A stretch of 64,000 bases of DNA from Eupeodes corollae. Its lineage: Eukaryota; Arthropoda; Insecta; Diptera; Syrphidae. The DNA is taken from NCBI RefSeq assembly GCF_945859685.1, contig NC_079147.1, positions 194,415,174 through 194,479,173 on the forward strand. The letters run 5' to 3'. Below the pieces are notes generated by a model, which made no database searches, was not told where the DNA came from, and saw only the letters and a program-made list of their open reading frames with translations. Each line of letters begins with the position of its first letter. Within the stretch, counting starts at the first letter, position 1. Made by a program: the position numbers and the translations under genes. Shown here in pieces: positions 12,986 through 23,156 of the stretch.

Positions 12986-14324
12986 GATCACGGTCACATT
13001 AATTACAAAAAATAAGTTTGATATACTTGGGCTTATACGTACTTTTTTAATGATTCTATTTTTTTTTTTATTTAGTTCGTTTAACCTCCAATTTTTCTAC
13101 CTAGATTATAAAAATTAAATTTTGCTCAGGATTAATCAATCTTAATGACTCTATAAAAAGTAAAAGCCCAGGTGCATTTATTTCATTGTTTTAGTCTTCA
13201 CGGCTTAATACTTTAAATTTTCAGTTATTTAATATTTGAGGTGACAAATATTTTGACCTTGAATCAAACCAACAATGTATGACGCCATAATTTGTCAACT
13301 TTAATGTATTTTGATTCACTTTGCAAATTAAAAAAAAAAAAAAAACAAATATATAAACCGTTTAAAAAACAAGGAAAACTATGAACAAAGGTTATTTTTG
13401 TGCTATTTTCACAATTTACCCAAAGGACATGAATTAAAGGGTTAACGTGTTAAGTCATCTCAATTTAAAAAATGTCTGATTTTAAAGAGGTTTTGTTAAT
13501 ACATTGACGTCAAAGTAATCCTTCGTTGGAATTTGACAGTTTAGACAAAAAATTATTCTTTTGGAAAGATTTTTTTTTTTTGAAAAAGCACTATTCATGA
13601 TAAGAATTATTAATCTTAAAGAATTTGTCAATTCTTCTCAAGGTGCAGTACCCGTAAAAAAACAAACATAAGATGGTACATGGAAGGGATTGAACCCAAT
13701 ACCTCTGGTAAACAGGAAAATATTACAAATTCGTTCAACTTGTTCTCTTAAAACCAAAATGTTAAATTCAATTTTAAAATAAGATTTAAATAAAATCATT
13801 ACTTAAAAACTGCTGCTTTACATTTTTAACAAGAAGTTTGGGGTTAAAAAACATAGAAACTGTTAGACTTTGTATTAAATTTACGTTTCATTGTCGTGAA
13901 CCATGTTCATCTGCAAGTATTAAATAAAACAATAAGTATTTGAAAAGTAAAATCAGTAGTGTGCCATCCTGTAAAACTCAAATATTTGCTGATACGAAAT
14001 TTGAGGGTGGGAAAAGGACATTTTGGTATCGATTTTGCCTTTTTAATTCCCTTAAAATCAAAAACATGGTCAAAAACACATTAAAAAATAAATGAAAAAG
14101 ACATAAACTCGCCTTTTTTATGTTGGAAATGCTCGTAAATAAAAATAAACGATATAATAAAATGTCAAACCTTCACACTTCTTCTACCAATGATACTACA
14201 GTATAGGCATAAAAACAAGCCCATAACTTATCCTTTTACTTTTTATTTCAACTTCAACTATAAAACAAATAAAAATATTTTATTCTTTTGTATCTATATT
14301 TATTTTGTATTTCTTTCTTTTCAG
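12986..14324 (+). other. Intronic or upstream sequence before the first visible receptor exon
   Basis: AT-rich DNA with no gene or clear repeat. It ends in a pyrimidine-rich acceptor tract (TATTTCTTTCTTTTCAG) immediately before the exon at 14325, so at least the distal part is intron of the receptor gene. I could not find the preceding exon with the N-terminus and TM1. Confidence 0.6.
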
Positions 14325-14469
14325 GAAATCTTCTTGTTATCCTTGTAGTCACACTATCGAGACGTTTAAGATCGATAACGAATTTTTTTCTAGCGAATTT
14401 AGCTTTAGCCGACTTTTGTGTTGGACTCTTCTGTGTTATGCAGAATTTATCAATTTACCTTATTGATAG
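14325..14469 (+). CDS. TrissinR: Trissin receptor-like GPCR, exon with end of TM1, ICL1 and TM2
   Basis: This 145-bp internal exon encodes part of a class A (rhodopsin-type) neuropeptide receptor, a plasma-membrane protein that signals through G proteins. It starts in phase after AG at 14323-14324; the first base of the Gly codon comes from the previous exon. It reads (G)NLLVILVVTLSRRLRSITN, then FFLANLALADFCVGLFC and VMQNLSIYLID. GN..V is the TM1 N1.50 motif, and LANLALADF is the TM2 motif with Asp2.50. The donor is AG|GTAAGT at 14470, leaving two bases (AG) of a codon. The first base of the exon at 24520 (T) completes it as Ser, so the junction reads ..LID-S-WVFGEF. Family assignment rests on strong resemblance of the spliced protein to Drosophila TrissinR. 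Another closely related peptide receptor is possible but less likely. Confidence 0.85.
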
Positions 14470-15079
14470 GTAAGTACAATATAATGTTTAAAAAGAATGT
14501 AATTTTATTTAATTTTTTTATTCAATGTAAAGAAAATTATATTTTAAATGAAAGAAGGACATTTTTTCTTGGTTTTTCTGCATTTGTGTGACTTGGTTGT
14601 GAATTTGCTTCATTGAGCACGATGATTGATGTTTTAAAGGTCAATAAAATATTGAAATTATTTTCAATGGATTCGAAAGAGATTTCCATTTGTAAAAAGT
14701 CCATCTACAGTAATGATGATGGTGGCAGATAAAGTGAACATTAAATCAATTTTGTTTTGTTTCCAATTTTTATTGGTGAACTGTTTCATTAGCATTTTCG
14801 TTGAAATGATGTCAATCACATTTTCTTCCCTTAAAAATTATGCATTTGCTTTAATCTTTTATAGACGACTGATGATGGGTAGAATTTAAAATGTTTGATA
14901 GGATGGATTGGTTAACTGGCTTCTTATAGAAAAGTGGGTTTTGAAAATAAAATAAAATAAAATAAAATAAAATATGTGTGGTTAGATGCATATATTTTCA
15001 AAGTTGATATTTTATTCCTTTTTTTTAAATTTGTATATCGAATTATACAAATTTTAGAAATAATTGTCAATATGTTTTA
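14470..15079 (+). other. Start of first visible receptor intron
   Basis: Intron sequence following the donor GTAAGT at 14470. It holds an (AAAAT)n microsatellite at about 14944-14973 and nothing else recognisable. The whole intron runs 14470-24519 (10,050 bp). Confidence 0.75.
14944..14973. repeat. (AAAAT)n microsatellite
   Basis: About six uninterrupted AAAAT units within the receptor intron. Confidence 0.9.
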
Positions 15080-15540
15080 AAAATAATTTTGAGGAAATTC
15101 TACCCAATTTTTGACCTCATTTTGCGGCATTTACGACCGTATGTCATTACAAACGCACCGAATAGTCTCTTCCTCCTTCTTCAATTGTTCGAAGCTCATC
15201 TACGTAGACAAACGACTTCACAAAATCCCACAAAAACTAGTCTAGCAATTAAATCGCACTGTATTGGAGGTCACGCCAAGTGCATGTGCACAACGTGATC
15301 TAAGCTCACCAAAAGTTTCATTTAATAAATGTATTGTTTCGTTTGATGTAAAGCATGTAGCTCCGCGGCGGTCGTGCACATCAACATCCTCCAATTCAGA
15401 CACGAAATATTCATAAATCATGCCTCTATACTTCTAAAGGGTTCCCAGTTCACTGCGGGCTTACTTTTTGAAAAAATATGGACTAAGGATACCCCCTATA
15501 CATAGAGCACACCAAACAAAAACTTTTTTTTAGGATGTTA
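15080..15540 (-). mobile_element. Mariner-type transposase relic (DD41D-like), internal part
   Basis: Read on the minus strand with frameshifts, the sequence gives a VWC(A)LxxGGI..PYFF block (about 15520-15470). A GATCxTSNETIxLLxETFGE block (about 15365-15310) and an 'FLWDFVKSFVYVDE' block (about 15240-15195) follow. These match, in order, the 'TVWCGLYAGGI', 'DGATCHTA' and 'DYFLWGYVKSKVY' blocks of the intact transposase at 60502-61587. The copy is truncated and broken, and no terminal repeats were identified. The plus-strand open frame 15089-15298 is only its antisense shadow. Confidence 0.7.
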
Positions 15541-15574
15541 AAACATATTAACAATGATCACTTTAAATACAGGT

Positions 15575-16745
15575 TAGTTAAGGTTAAAGTGGCTGTTCCT
15601 GATGGAGTAGGACACACTTAGGCCAGTTTAATGAACCGTTGTGATACGACATGAATCTTGAGGCTAACTTCTAAGCTCAATGAAACCAATTTAGATCCCT
15701 TTTGAAACGTAAGAGGCTGAATATGCTTATATGATTTAGATCGTTATAGAAGAATACTCCTAGGTTATCTTTACGTTTTTGAGCTAGTGCAGGGCATGTA
15801 CAGAGGAAGTGAAGAACTATTTACTCTCATTCCAACGTTCTTTCCTATTAGACAGTGTCCGGTTATGACACTTATCAACGAGCTTATATGCGATCTGCTT
15901 AGAGATAAGATAAGAGTAGTACCCGTGGCATGATGGTTAGTGCGTTGGACTGTCATGACAGTGGTCTTGGGTTCGATCCCTGCCTATGCCATCGAAAGTC
16001 TTTTTACGGGTACTGCCTCTTACGAGGAATTGACAAATTCTCCAAGAGTAACTCTTGTCATGAAAAAGTGCTTTCTCAAATAAGCCGTTCGGATTCGGCA
16101 TATAAACTGTAGGTCTCCTTCGTACCTTCTTCATAGCGTCCTGCATTAGCAATAGTTTACATGTAGCTATTGGTGTGCCAGCATTAGCCAAACGTGGAAA
16201 ATACGTTTTACTATACCGTTCCTCATGAGTTCATCTGCCTTAAAGTCTCCTGGAATGTCTCTTTTGCCAGGCACCCAGCAAAGATAATTTTTAAACTTTT
16301 GTGCTATCGCCATTAGAGATGATCGACAGTTATGGATTGTTATAGAGTTTGTAGAGACAGAGTTCAGTGATTTGATAGCGCCCTGACTTTCTGAGAAAAT
16401 ACGAATATTAGGTGTTGATAATTATCACAAGACTTCTTTTATCGCCAAAAGTTCCACCTGGAACACGCTACAATGATTGGGAAGGCGGAATGAGAGATTT
16501 AATTTCATTCGTTCAGAGTATACACCCCCACCAACCCCTAGAAGTTTCTGTTGAATTGCAGTTGAAGTCTGTGTGCATTGGAATTAATTCCAAATTCCTA
16601 AGAATTACGAATTGGCAAGTGTTGTTGGTTATCCACTGTGACGAAGCTTTGGCACATAACCAATTCTTCTATATTCTGCTCCACAGCAGCAAAAGCGTAC
16701 TTAGTACGCACTGTAGAGACGGTGGTTCTGTGGATGCGCATTAGC
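15575..16745 (-). mobile_element. Decayed I-group LINE 3' part, interrupted by a SINE
   Basis: The minus strand matches the better preserved copy at 47965-49690. Shared items are the 3' terminal words GGTTAAAGTGGCTGT, the 'VITGHCLIGK' segment before a Cys-rich C-terminal finger, and RNase H region DNA (for example GATGATCGACAGTTATGGAT against GATGATCGACAATCGTGGAC at 48601). Frames are destroyed. A tRNA-derived SINE is inserted at 15916-16125. The plus-strand open frame 16412-16744 is antisense to the RNase H region and not a gene. Confidence 0.75.
15916..16125 (+). mobile_element. tRNA-derived SINE, copy 1
   Basis: The head reads 'AGTACCCGTGGCATGATGG' then 'TTAGTGCGTTGGACTG', an A-box-like segment (TGGCATGATGGTTAGTGCG). 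A B box 'GGTTCGATCCC' (about 15969-15979) follows. The flanking TGGCAT/ATGCCA arms pair as a tRNA acceptor would. The body reads 'CGGGTACTGCCTCTT', 'GAGGAATTGACAAATTCTCC', 'AAGAGTAACTCTTGTCATG' and 'CGTTCGGATTCGGC'. The same ordered body occurs at 21087, 51923 and 56576. It sits inside the LINE relic 15575-16745 and does not encode protein. Confidence 0.8.
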
Positions 16746-18792
16746 AACTAAAGTAGATGTGGTGCACGACTTGGAAAAGTTGTTCAGGAATAAATCTATT
16801 TATTACAAAATAACTGAACATAAGCCAAATGACAGTTGTCGAAAAGAACAACTCCAAAAAAAGTATTGCCAATATTGAAAACCACACTTCTAATAAGAAA
16901 CAGTTTTAAGTTATTATTGTTGTATTAACTGATTACTTAAATCAAGACACTTATTTAAAAATAGCTTAACTTTATTTTTGTTTTAGTTATTGTTTAAATA
17001 TTTTTAATATAATCGTATCTTGGACAAATAGGGTATGTTTATTATGAGGGTGATTTATTTAAAAGCTTTCAAAATACTCAAGAATTAAGTTTGAATACTA
17101 TTTTAAATATATTTTTGACCAACTTCAGACTTTTTGCAACAGTAACCGAAAATACGCTAATTAAGAACTTTTATGGCTGCAATTTTGTTTTCAACTTGTA
17201 GAATTCATTTAAAAACTTGGTTTGAGTTTTTAAGTTTTATTCTATACAATTTAGAATAATATTTTAACTTGTATGAAGACAATATTTTGTTATCATCAAT
17301 AAATTGAAAAATTAAGATGAGCTATGAAAAACATTTGAACATTTTCATATACATATGAGTGGAAGTTTATTGTAAATGTTTCTTATTTTACGAAACATTT
17401 AAAAAACAAATAGTAGACAAATAAAATTGTTGCTAAACTTTTTAAAAACTTTTAAAATTCAGAAAAATGCTAGAAAATTATTTCAATCGATAGTACATTT
17501 GATCTAAATTAATGTTTGAAGAAAATTTTACGAAAATGGTGGCCGTGGTCGTTTTTCAAATATTCCATTCGTTAAGTCCAATTTCGGAATACTCTTTCAT
17601 ACATTTTGACAAGAAGAAAAGGAGGAAATGTTTCAAGTTCTTAAATCGAAGGGGACTTTTCGCTGTAGGCATGAGTCTTAACATACTCCCTTAAAAATAA
17701 TCTAGATTAGAACCACATTATCTAGTCGAAATTTTCACTGGTCTCAAACGTAAAATTAGCTGTTCTCCGAACTCTTACCTCCATCAGCTTATTCAGCTTA
17801 TCCGGAAAAAGATTTGTTAATATGACACTATTCGCATCGGCACTAAACAAATATAGCTTAATGATTCCGTCAGCCAATAACCCGAAGCAAATAGTGACTT
17901 TTTCTTGATATTTTATTATTTTTTTTTCGAAACACGTGCTTTTATAAGTAAAGAATGGAAGCTAATTTGACTTCAGCTTTTGATTTTTAATCCGGGGTTT
18001 AAGGAAAATTGGAAAATGTTTAAACTTTTTAGCATGAGACATTACAAGTAATGGTTGTCCACGTCTCGCTTGATCGCTCAAACAAGTGCAAAAGTTAAAG
18101 CAGTACCTTAACAAATTTGTAGCCAACCTCTCCGGAAGTAGAAGACCGTATTCATAGAAATGAATATATCTACCAAATCCATGTCCAAGCTGATATGAAA
18201 TGATCTTCATATTAAGGCCTATCGTCGAGCAACAGGTCATCTTCTAACTCCAAGTCTTAAGAAATAAGACTTGAAAGAAGCGAAAAGCTTTTGCAGTGGC
18301 ATGACTTAAACGAAAATATCACTAAAATATCACTCGGATGAAAAAATCTTTACAAAAGAATAAGTTTATAATAAACAAAATGATAAGACTAAGTGACTTA
18401 TTTCAATTCTTAAGATTAATCAATACTACATTTTGAATATCAGTTCTTATCCCAAGATTTTCGAATTTGTTAAATTGTGCCATAAATATCAAAACACTTT
18501 TGAATTAATAATAATTCTTTCTTGCTTTTTTCTACCTCTTGCTTTGAAATTTGGATTGTTTCTTTTTCTAACTCTAGAATTTCTGAATCCAAATTGTGTG
18601 TTGACGTTCTCTAGATTTAATTTTTCGGAAATTGTGGGGCAGTTGGTGCTCGAAGAAAGAGGACTGGTTGTAAGCGTATTGACACTTGAAAGGGTCACAT
18701 TTTCTTTGTCCAGTAACTCTGATATTGCATCAGAGAAAAAATGCTTTTGAGCAATTGGATAATGTTCTGGTTCTCAGTACATTATATCAATA
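16746..18792 (+). other. Receptor intron, nothing recognised
   Basis: About 2 kb of AT-rich intron. The open frames at 17512-17694, 17962-18240 (minus) and 18433-18750 have no motifs and look fortuitous. Confidence 0.5.
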
Positions 18793-19845
18793 AAAAAAGA
18801 GGCTGGGATGCGACCCACACTGATAACTTCCCATCCCGTCTGTCGATTTGTCTTGCTTAAAAGTTTTTCTATATGTACTAGTATCAATTTTTACCAAATT
18901 TGCGTACTATTTTTTGTAGATTTTATTTTTTACGAAAAAACAGGCTGCTGGGTTTTATATAAAAATATCGAAAACAATATTTTCTGTGAAATAAAATAAG
19001 TTTGAAGCCAATATTTTTAATTTTTGAAAAGTTATTTGAAAGTAAATTTTTACCAACTTTTGTTAAATTTTTCTTAGGTTTTGGATTTTTTTTTTCAAAA
19101 TTTTATCGAATGTTGGAAACAATATTTCTTATAAGATAAAATTAGTTTGAAGCCAATATATCAAAATTTTTTAGGTTTTTAATTTTTTGTACAAGAAATG
19201 TCAATTTGATTTTTTTTCAAAATTGTACTGAATGTTAAAAACAATATTTTTTGAAAGATAATTGAAAAAGATATTTGAGTCGAAAATCAATTTTTACCAA
19301 TTTTTATACATTTTTTGTTTAGGTTTTTATTTTTTTGTAAAAACACTGTCAATTCGATTTTTCTCAAATTTTTATCAGATGTCAAAAACATTATTCTTCG
19401 TTGCACAAAATTATTTTCGAGGTGAAATCATATTTTAGTCGTACAATTTTGGAGGTGACAATTTTTTTTTCAGTTTTTTTGATTTATAAAAAAAACCGTT
19501 AAATGGATATCACTTTACAATATATTATATAAAATTTTATTCAAGTCTCTAGCGTTTTTGGTTCGTAAGATATTTAGGGTTAACCAAAATGTTCACCTTT
19601 TTTCAAACTGCTATCTGCTGAAATCGATATCTCTTCTGGTTCTTGAGCTATGGACGACGAAAAAAACGTCGCGAACGTACGGACGTAAGTACGGACGGAC
19701 GTACGAACGTACGTACACACGCACGCACAGACATCTTTCTAAAAATCTTTTATTGCTACTCTAGGGACCTTGAAACGTCGAGAAATGTAAACATTTTCAA
19801 TTTGACAAATCGGACCCATTACAATAACTTCCTTTGGGAAGTTAA
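18793..19845 (+). repeat. AT-rich ~1-kb repeat family, copy 2 (full length)
   Basis: The head reads 'AGAGGCTGGGATGCGACCCA', 'GATAACTTCCCATCCCG' and 'GTCGATTTGTCTTGCTTAAA'. The body has about four diverged tandem units of roughly 150-190 bp, each with 'TTTTTACCAA.TTTT', 'TAGGTTTTTATTTTTTGTA', 'GTCAATTCGATTTTTCTCAA' and 'AAACAATATTTTTTATAAGA' words. Near the distal end is a tract of ACGT-like tetramers (about 19672-19730: GTACGGACGTAAGTACGGAC and so on). The tail reads 'GGGACCTTGAAACGTCGAGA' and 'CGGACCCATTACAATAACTT', then GGGAAGTTA. The tail GGGAAGTTA is the inverse of the head TAACTTCCC. No coding capacity; class unknown. Confidence 0.75.
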
Positions 19846-20795
19846 AAATGGTCATATTGTTTTTGTTACGACGCTTAACTTTTCGAAGGGCCCTTCATTT
19901 ACGTTTTTCACTTTAGTTTTATAGTGGCTCCTGAAACTTGAAAATTATTATGAATATACCAACAGCTTACCTTTTTTTAAATATTATAAACGATTACTAC
20001 CCTGGAAATTTCTTAACCCTTTTTGCAATATTGATGGCAGATAACATTATTTTAACTACCTGCATTATTGTACTACAAGCGCTAGTTGATCTTCCAAAGC
20101 AGTCGATTGAGAAGTTAAGACAGATTTGATTCAAAAGCGAAATGTCGCTCTGTCGGTTAAAAAATCGTTCAGCCGCCCAAGGTTTATATGGCACCTCCAT
20201 ACCATTTCATGCCTTTTAATTTTGTTTTGCGTCACGCAGTGAATCTTTCGGAGTTACGTCAAGGATTCTACAAAATTTGTTCCAAGAGTTCAATGTAGGC
20301 ACCCCTTTTCTGTAATGGTGTGGTTGGTGTTTTCCCGTATAAGTGTCTCATTACTGCATAAATGTGAAAACAGGTGCAAAAGGATAATCAGGATAAAGTT
20401 CCCGAGTTGTTAAGTGATTAACAAATACTCTCTTCAACAAAAAAAAAAGACTCTAGTCCAGCACACAAAGCCAACACTACACAAAAGTGGCTAAGAACAA
20501 ATATTCTCGATTTTATTGCAACTGTAGATTAGCCTTCAGGAAGGCCAGGATTTAAATCCATTGCATTTCAGTTTGTGGTCCGAACTGGGAAACATGGCTC
20601 CTAAGAATAACCATTAAAATTAAGATAGCCTGGGTAGTGCTTTGATTAACAGCAGCGTCATCGATACCTATCCGCAAATTGCGTGCCACTATAGACCAAT
20701 AGCCACAACCTTTAAGAGCCTGTATTAAAGCTAAATGCGACCATTGAAAATAAAAGATTTCATTTTCTTAAAACTTATGTATATTAGGTTAGTTA
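19846..20795 (+). other. Receptor intron with a possible LINE trace
   Basis: Mostly featureless. Around 20685-20730 the forward strand reads 'NYRPIATTFKSLY'-like residues (CACTATAGACCAATAGCCAC), which resembles the YRPI block of LINE RT, but the match is too short to extend. Confidence 0.35.
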
Positions 20796-20845
20796 GGTTA
20801 AAGTGGCTGTCCGTGATGGAGTAGGACACACTGAAGCCACACAAC
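20796..20845 (-). mobile_element. I-group LINE 3' end, first half of a split fragment
   Basis: The words GGTTAGTTAGGTTAAAGTGG, 'CTGTCCGTGATGGAGTAGG' and ACACACTGAAGCCA match the 3' terminal sequence at 15575-15630. The matching sequence resumes at about 21312-21400 ('TTCTTCTAAGCTTAGTGAAT' against 'ACTTCTAAGCTCAATGAAAC' at 15668). The intervening minisatellite and SINE therefore interrupt one LINE fragment. Confidence 0.65.
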
Positions 20846-20984
20846 TGTTGACTATTTTGGCAGTAAAATTGACTATTTGGTAATCAGACCGCGTTAGTCA
20901 ATAGAACACTCTTTGGTTGTCAATTTTGGGATCCGAAGTTTTCTTACAATTCGGTACTCAATATGACAACTTTGGTTAAAATTG

Positions 20985-21086
20985 ACTAATATGGTAGTTA
21001 ATACGAAAACTGCGGTGGTCAATATGGAAATTGCGGGTTTCAATATGACAACTGCAGTAGTCAATATAAAAACTCCAGTAGTCAAT
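20985..21086. repeat. 21-bp minisatellite
   Basis: Consecutive diverged 21-bp units of the form 'GTAGTCAATATGACAACTGCA' can be aligned by eye (GGTAGTTAATACGAAAACTGC, GTGGTCAATATGGAAATTGCG, GGTTTCAATATGACAACTGCA, GTAGTCAATATAAAAACTCCA). More diverged units extend back to about 20850. On the minus strand the array translates as heptads (ILTTAVV, ILKPAIS, ILTTAVF). That produces the open frame 20894-21100, which I do not consider a gene. Confidence 0.75.
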
Positions 21087-21311
21087 AGTACCCGTGGCAT
21101 GAAGGTTAGTGCGTTGGACTAACATTCCATAGGTCTTGGGATCGATCCCCACCTATGCCATCTAAAGTTTTTTCAAGGGTACTGTCTCTTGCGAAGAATT
21201 GACAAATTCTCCAAGAGTAGTTCTTATCATGAAAAGTGATTTCTTAAATGTGCCGTTTTGATTCGGCTTAAAACTGAAGTACAGTTGAAGTATATTGTGA
21301 TAATAAATAAA
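21087..21311 (+). mobile_element. tRNA-derived SINE, copy 2
   Basis: The head reads 'AGTACCCGTGGCATGAAGG' and TTAGTGCGTTGGACTAACA, with a B-box-like 'GGGATCGATCCCC'. The body reads 'AAGGGTACTGTCTCTTGCGA', 'GAATTGACAAATTCTCC' and 'GATTCGGCTTAAAACTG', and the tail is AT-rich (ATAATAAATAAA). The anticodon-loop-like segment differs from copy 1 (CTAACAT instead of CTGTCAT). It starts directly against the 21-bp minisatellite. Confidence 0.8.
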
Positions 21312-21400
21312 TCATCAGGCTTTCTTCTAAGCTTAGTGAATCCAATCTATATTGTCAACTTAATTTGAAATGAATTAGATGGTTTATAATGTACAATATT
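21312..21400 (-). mobile_element. I-group LINE 3' end, second half of a split fragment
   Basis: It continues the match begun at 20796-20845 (compare 15650-15710). It marks the far side of the minisatellite and SINE interruption. Confidence 0.55.
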
Positions 21401-22127
21401 TAAAATATAACAGAACTTGAGGCTGCACTAAGTATTATAAAATACCAGTTTTGTTGCTCAATATTCGGTTAGAAAATAAAGGTTATCTTATTTTTCTAAA
21501 TATTAACATTAGTAAGCACAGAATGAATGTAAATTCAACTTCAGTTTCACCCAAAACCAAAAAGAAGTTATCCGCGTGTTGCCCACATTTGCTTTCTCAT
21601 GAAAGCAGCACCAGAACGAACACCGCTAAAACCTCTTTATATCAAACATAAACTGTTGTTTTAAAGGTCAAACTTAACCATCACTAACCCCCTTTTGTAA
21701 TAGGTTATTTCAAAGTATAAAACCAAAGTGTCAAATCACGCAATTTATGTGAACAAAATTTTAAAACGGTTGAAAATTTGTACAATACAGATAAATTTTT
21801 CAATTAAGATAGATGAATTCTTCTACAATATTCTGGAAAAACAAAGCAAATACAACACAAAAGTCACTAAGGGTCCATACAGTAAGTTTTAGAAAAGCTT
21901 ATGATATTCGACAACTTTAGTTCGATGAATTAAAGCTGGGAACCTACTATGTAACTCGATTCTACGCTTTGTGTTTAGTTATGTTTGCGAAGAGTAACTA
22001 AAAGTACTGTCCACAAGAAAAATGTAAGTGCATAAATATAAATATAATTTACTCAATTTTTAAATGGATAGGCAATCAGCAAAGATATGAAATACCAACC
22101 AGACCCAATTTGAAATTATGATAGAAT
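21401..22127 (+). other. Receptor intron, nothing recognised
   Basis: AT-rich, no supported gene or repeat. Confidence 0.5.
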
Positions 22128-22540
22128 TCATGTCAAATCATTGGGACCCTTCCAAAGGATATTTTGAATAACCAGATGCGAGACGAAAATCGCAATATAT
22201 GTGGAAAAATTTGCCCAAATACTCGTATCACAATGCTTAGGTCCGCCACAACGTGACATCAAAGATGGAAAAAATTGCTGTGCAAGTCCAGCGTTCTTGA
22301 CACCACCAATTTGGTTATGATGACCCCCTGTTTCCAAAATCTTCATTGCTGCTGATAACTTAATGATAATCGGAACAACATTTTGTCTACTGCGAGTAGC
22401 CATGTCGGATGGTGTTAAGTAAGAACATAAATTCGCCTTTAGAAAGACGGTAGTTCTTAACATAACAAAACAAAAGTATAAGAATGCGTTCAAATATTCT
22501 ACCATATGTATACATATGTACAAACCTTTTCTCACTCAGC
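22128..22540 (-). pseudogene. Possible PIF/Harbinger transposase relic
   Basis: A 135-codon minus-strand frame reads 'RQNVVPIIIKLSAAMKILE', then 'TGGHHNQIGGVKNAGLAQQF' and 'FPSLMSRCGGPKHCD'. The pattern of PIxKLSAxLxxLxxGG.....G...G.AQ..F is that of the N-terminal part of insect Harbinger transposases or HARBI1-like proteins. The catalytic DDE region is not readable and no terminal repeats were found. The start codon is chosen only by the open frame. A chance resemblance cannot be excluded. Confidence 0.45.
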
Positions 22541-22761
22541 TGTATTATGTTGGAATTATGTCTTATTCATCCGCGTTCAATTTGCTCGTACCGCTCTACA
22601 CTTCCTTTCATATTAAATCAAATTCCAACGGTATCCATTTTTGTTAATGATTATTCTTGTCCAAAAATTTGATGTTTTTTTTGTTTGAAATTGTCAAACA
22701 CCTAGATACTCGTTCGAAAGTACACTATTTTTTGAAAACAAGTTGGTATAACCGGCGGTGT

Positions 22762-22805
22762 CCGATTCTACTTTCATACGTAGTACGATTTGAAAGTAGA
22801 ATCGG
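22762..22805. repeat. 15-bp perfect inverted repeat with 14-nt loop
   Basis: The arms CCGATTCTACTTTCA (22762-22776) and TGAAAGTAGAATCGG (22791-22805) are exact reverse complements around TACGTAGTACGATT. It lies in the receptor intron, and no polyU run follows that would make it a terminator. Confidence 0.9.
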
Positions 22806-23156
22806 AAATGAGTTTCGAATAGAATCAAAAGGTGAATCGAGATACATTGTAGGGCTCCTGAGTTCGGTCATTTTTATTAAATCGTTTTTTTTTTTTAATT
22901 AAAATAATACAATGACCAAATAAATAAGTAACAAAACTAATGGCCCTACTACGAACATATATTTACTGTTAAGCATTTAACAACTTATTTATTTTCTTAT
23001 ATACCTATTTATTCTTGAAATAGCTTTACTGTTATATGGCAAGCGGTTAATTTCTCCACAAAAGTGAACGCACTTCAAGTGTTGTCTTATAAATTAATTG
23101 GCACAATGTGGCGGCCGGTCTGTCAAATCTTTTGTTTACTATTAAGTTGTTTGTGT
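22806..23156 (+). other. Receptor intron, nothing recognised
   Basis: AT-rich sequence between the inverted repeat and the mariner relic. Confidence 0.5.

Noticed and set aside
1..14324. The missing N-terminal/TM1 exon of the receptor
   Set aside because: I looked for a hydrophobic open stretch ending in a GT donor with a codon-phase-1 end. GTAAG words at 5332, 6664, 7015 and 11192 are not preceded by TM1-like coding sequence.
15089..15298. Plus-strand 69-codon frame
   Set aside because: It is antisense to a mariner transposase relic read clearly on the minus strand.
15950..15990. Possible tRNA gene (A and B boxes, acceptor-like arms)
   Set aside because: The tRNA-like head continues into a conserved SINE body and recurs at three other places. 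The anticodon stem does not pair well, so it is a SINE and not a tRNA gene.
16412..16744. Plus-strand 110-codon frame
   Set aside because: The DNA aligns with the antisense of the RNase H region of the I-group LINE at 48500-48850.
19672..19730. ACGT-rich tract as a CRISPR-like or CpG-island feature
   Set aside because: It is a degenerate tetranucleotide tract inside a dispersed repeat in a eukaryotic genome, with no regular spacers or array structure.
20894..21100. Minus-strand 68-codon frame with heptad-like repeats
   Set aside because: The repeats come from the 21-bp minisatellite. A multiple-of-three repeat unit keeps the frame open without selection.
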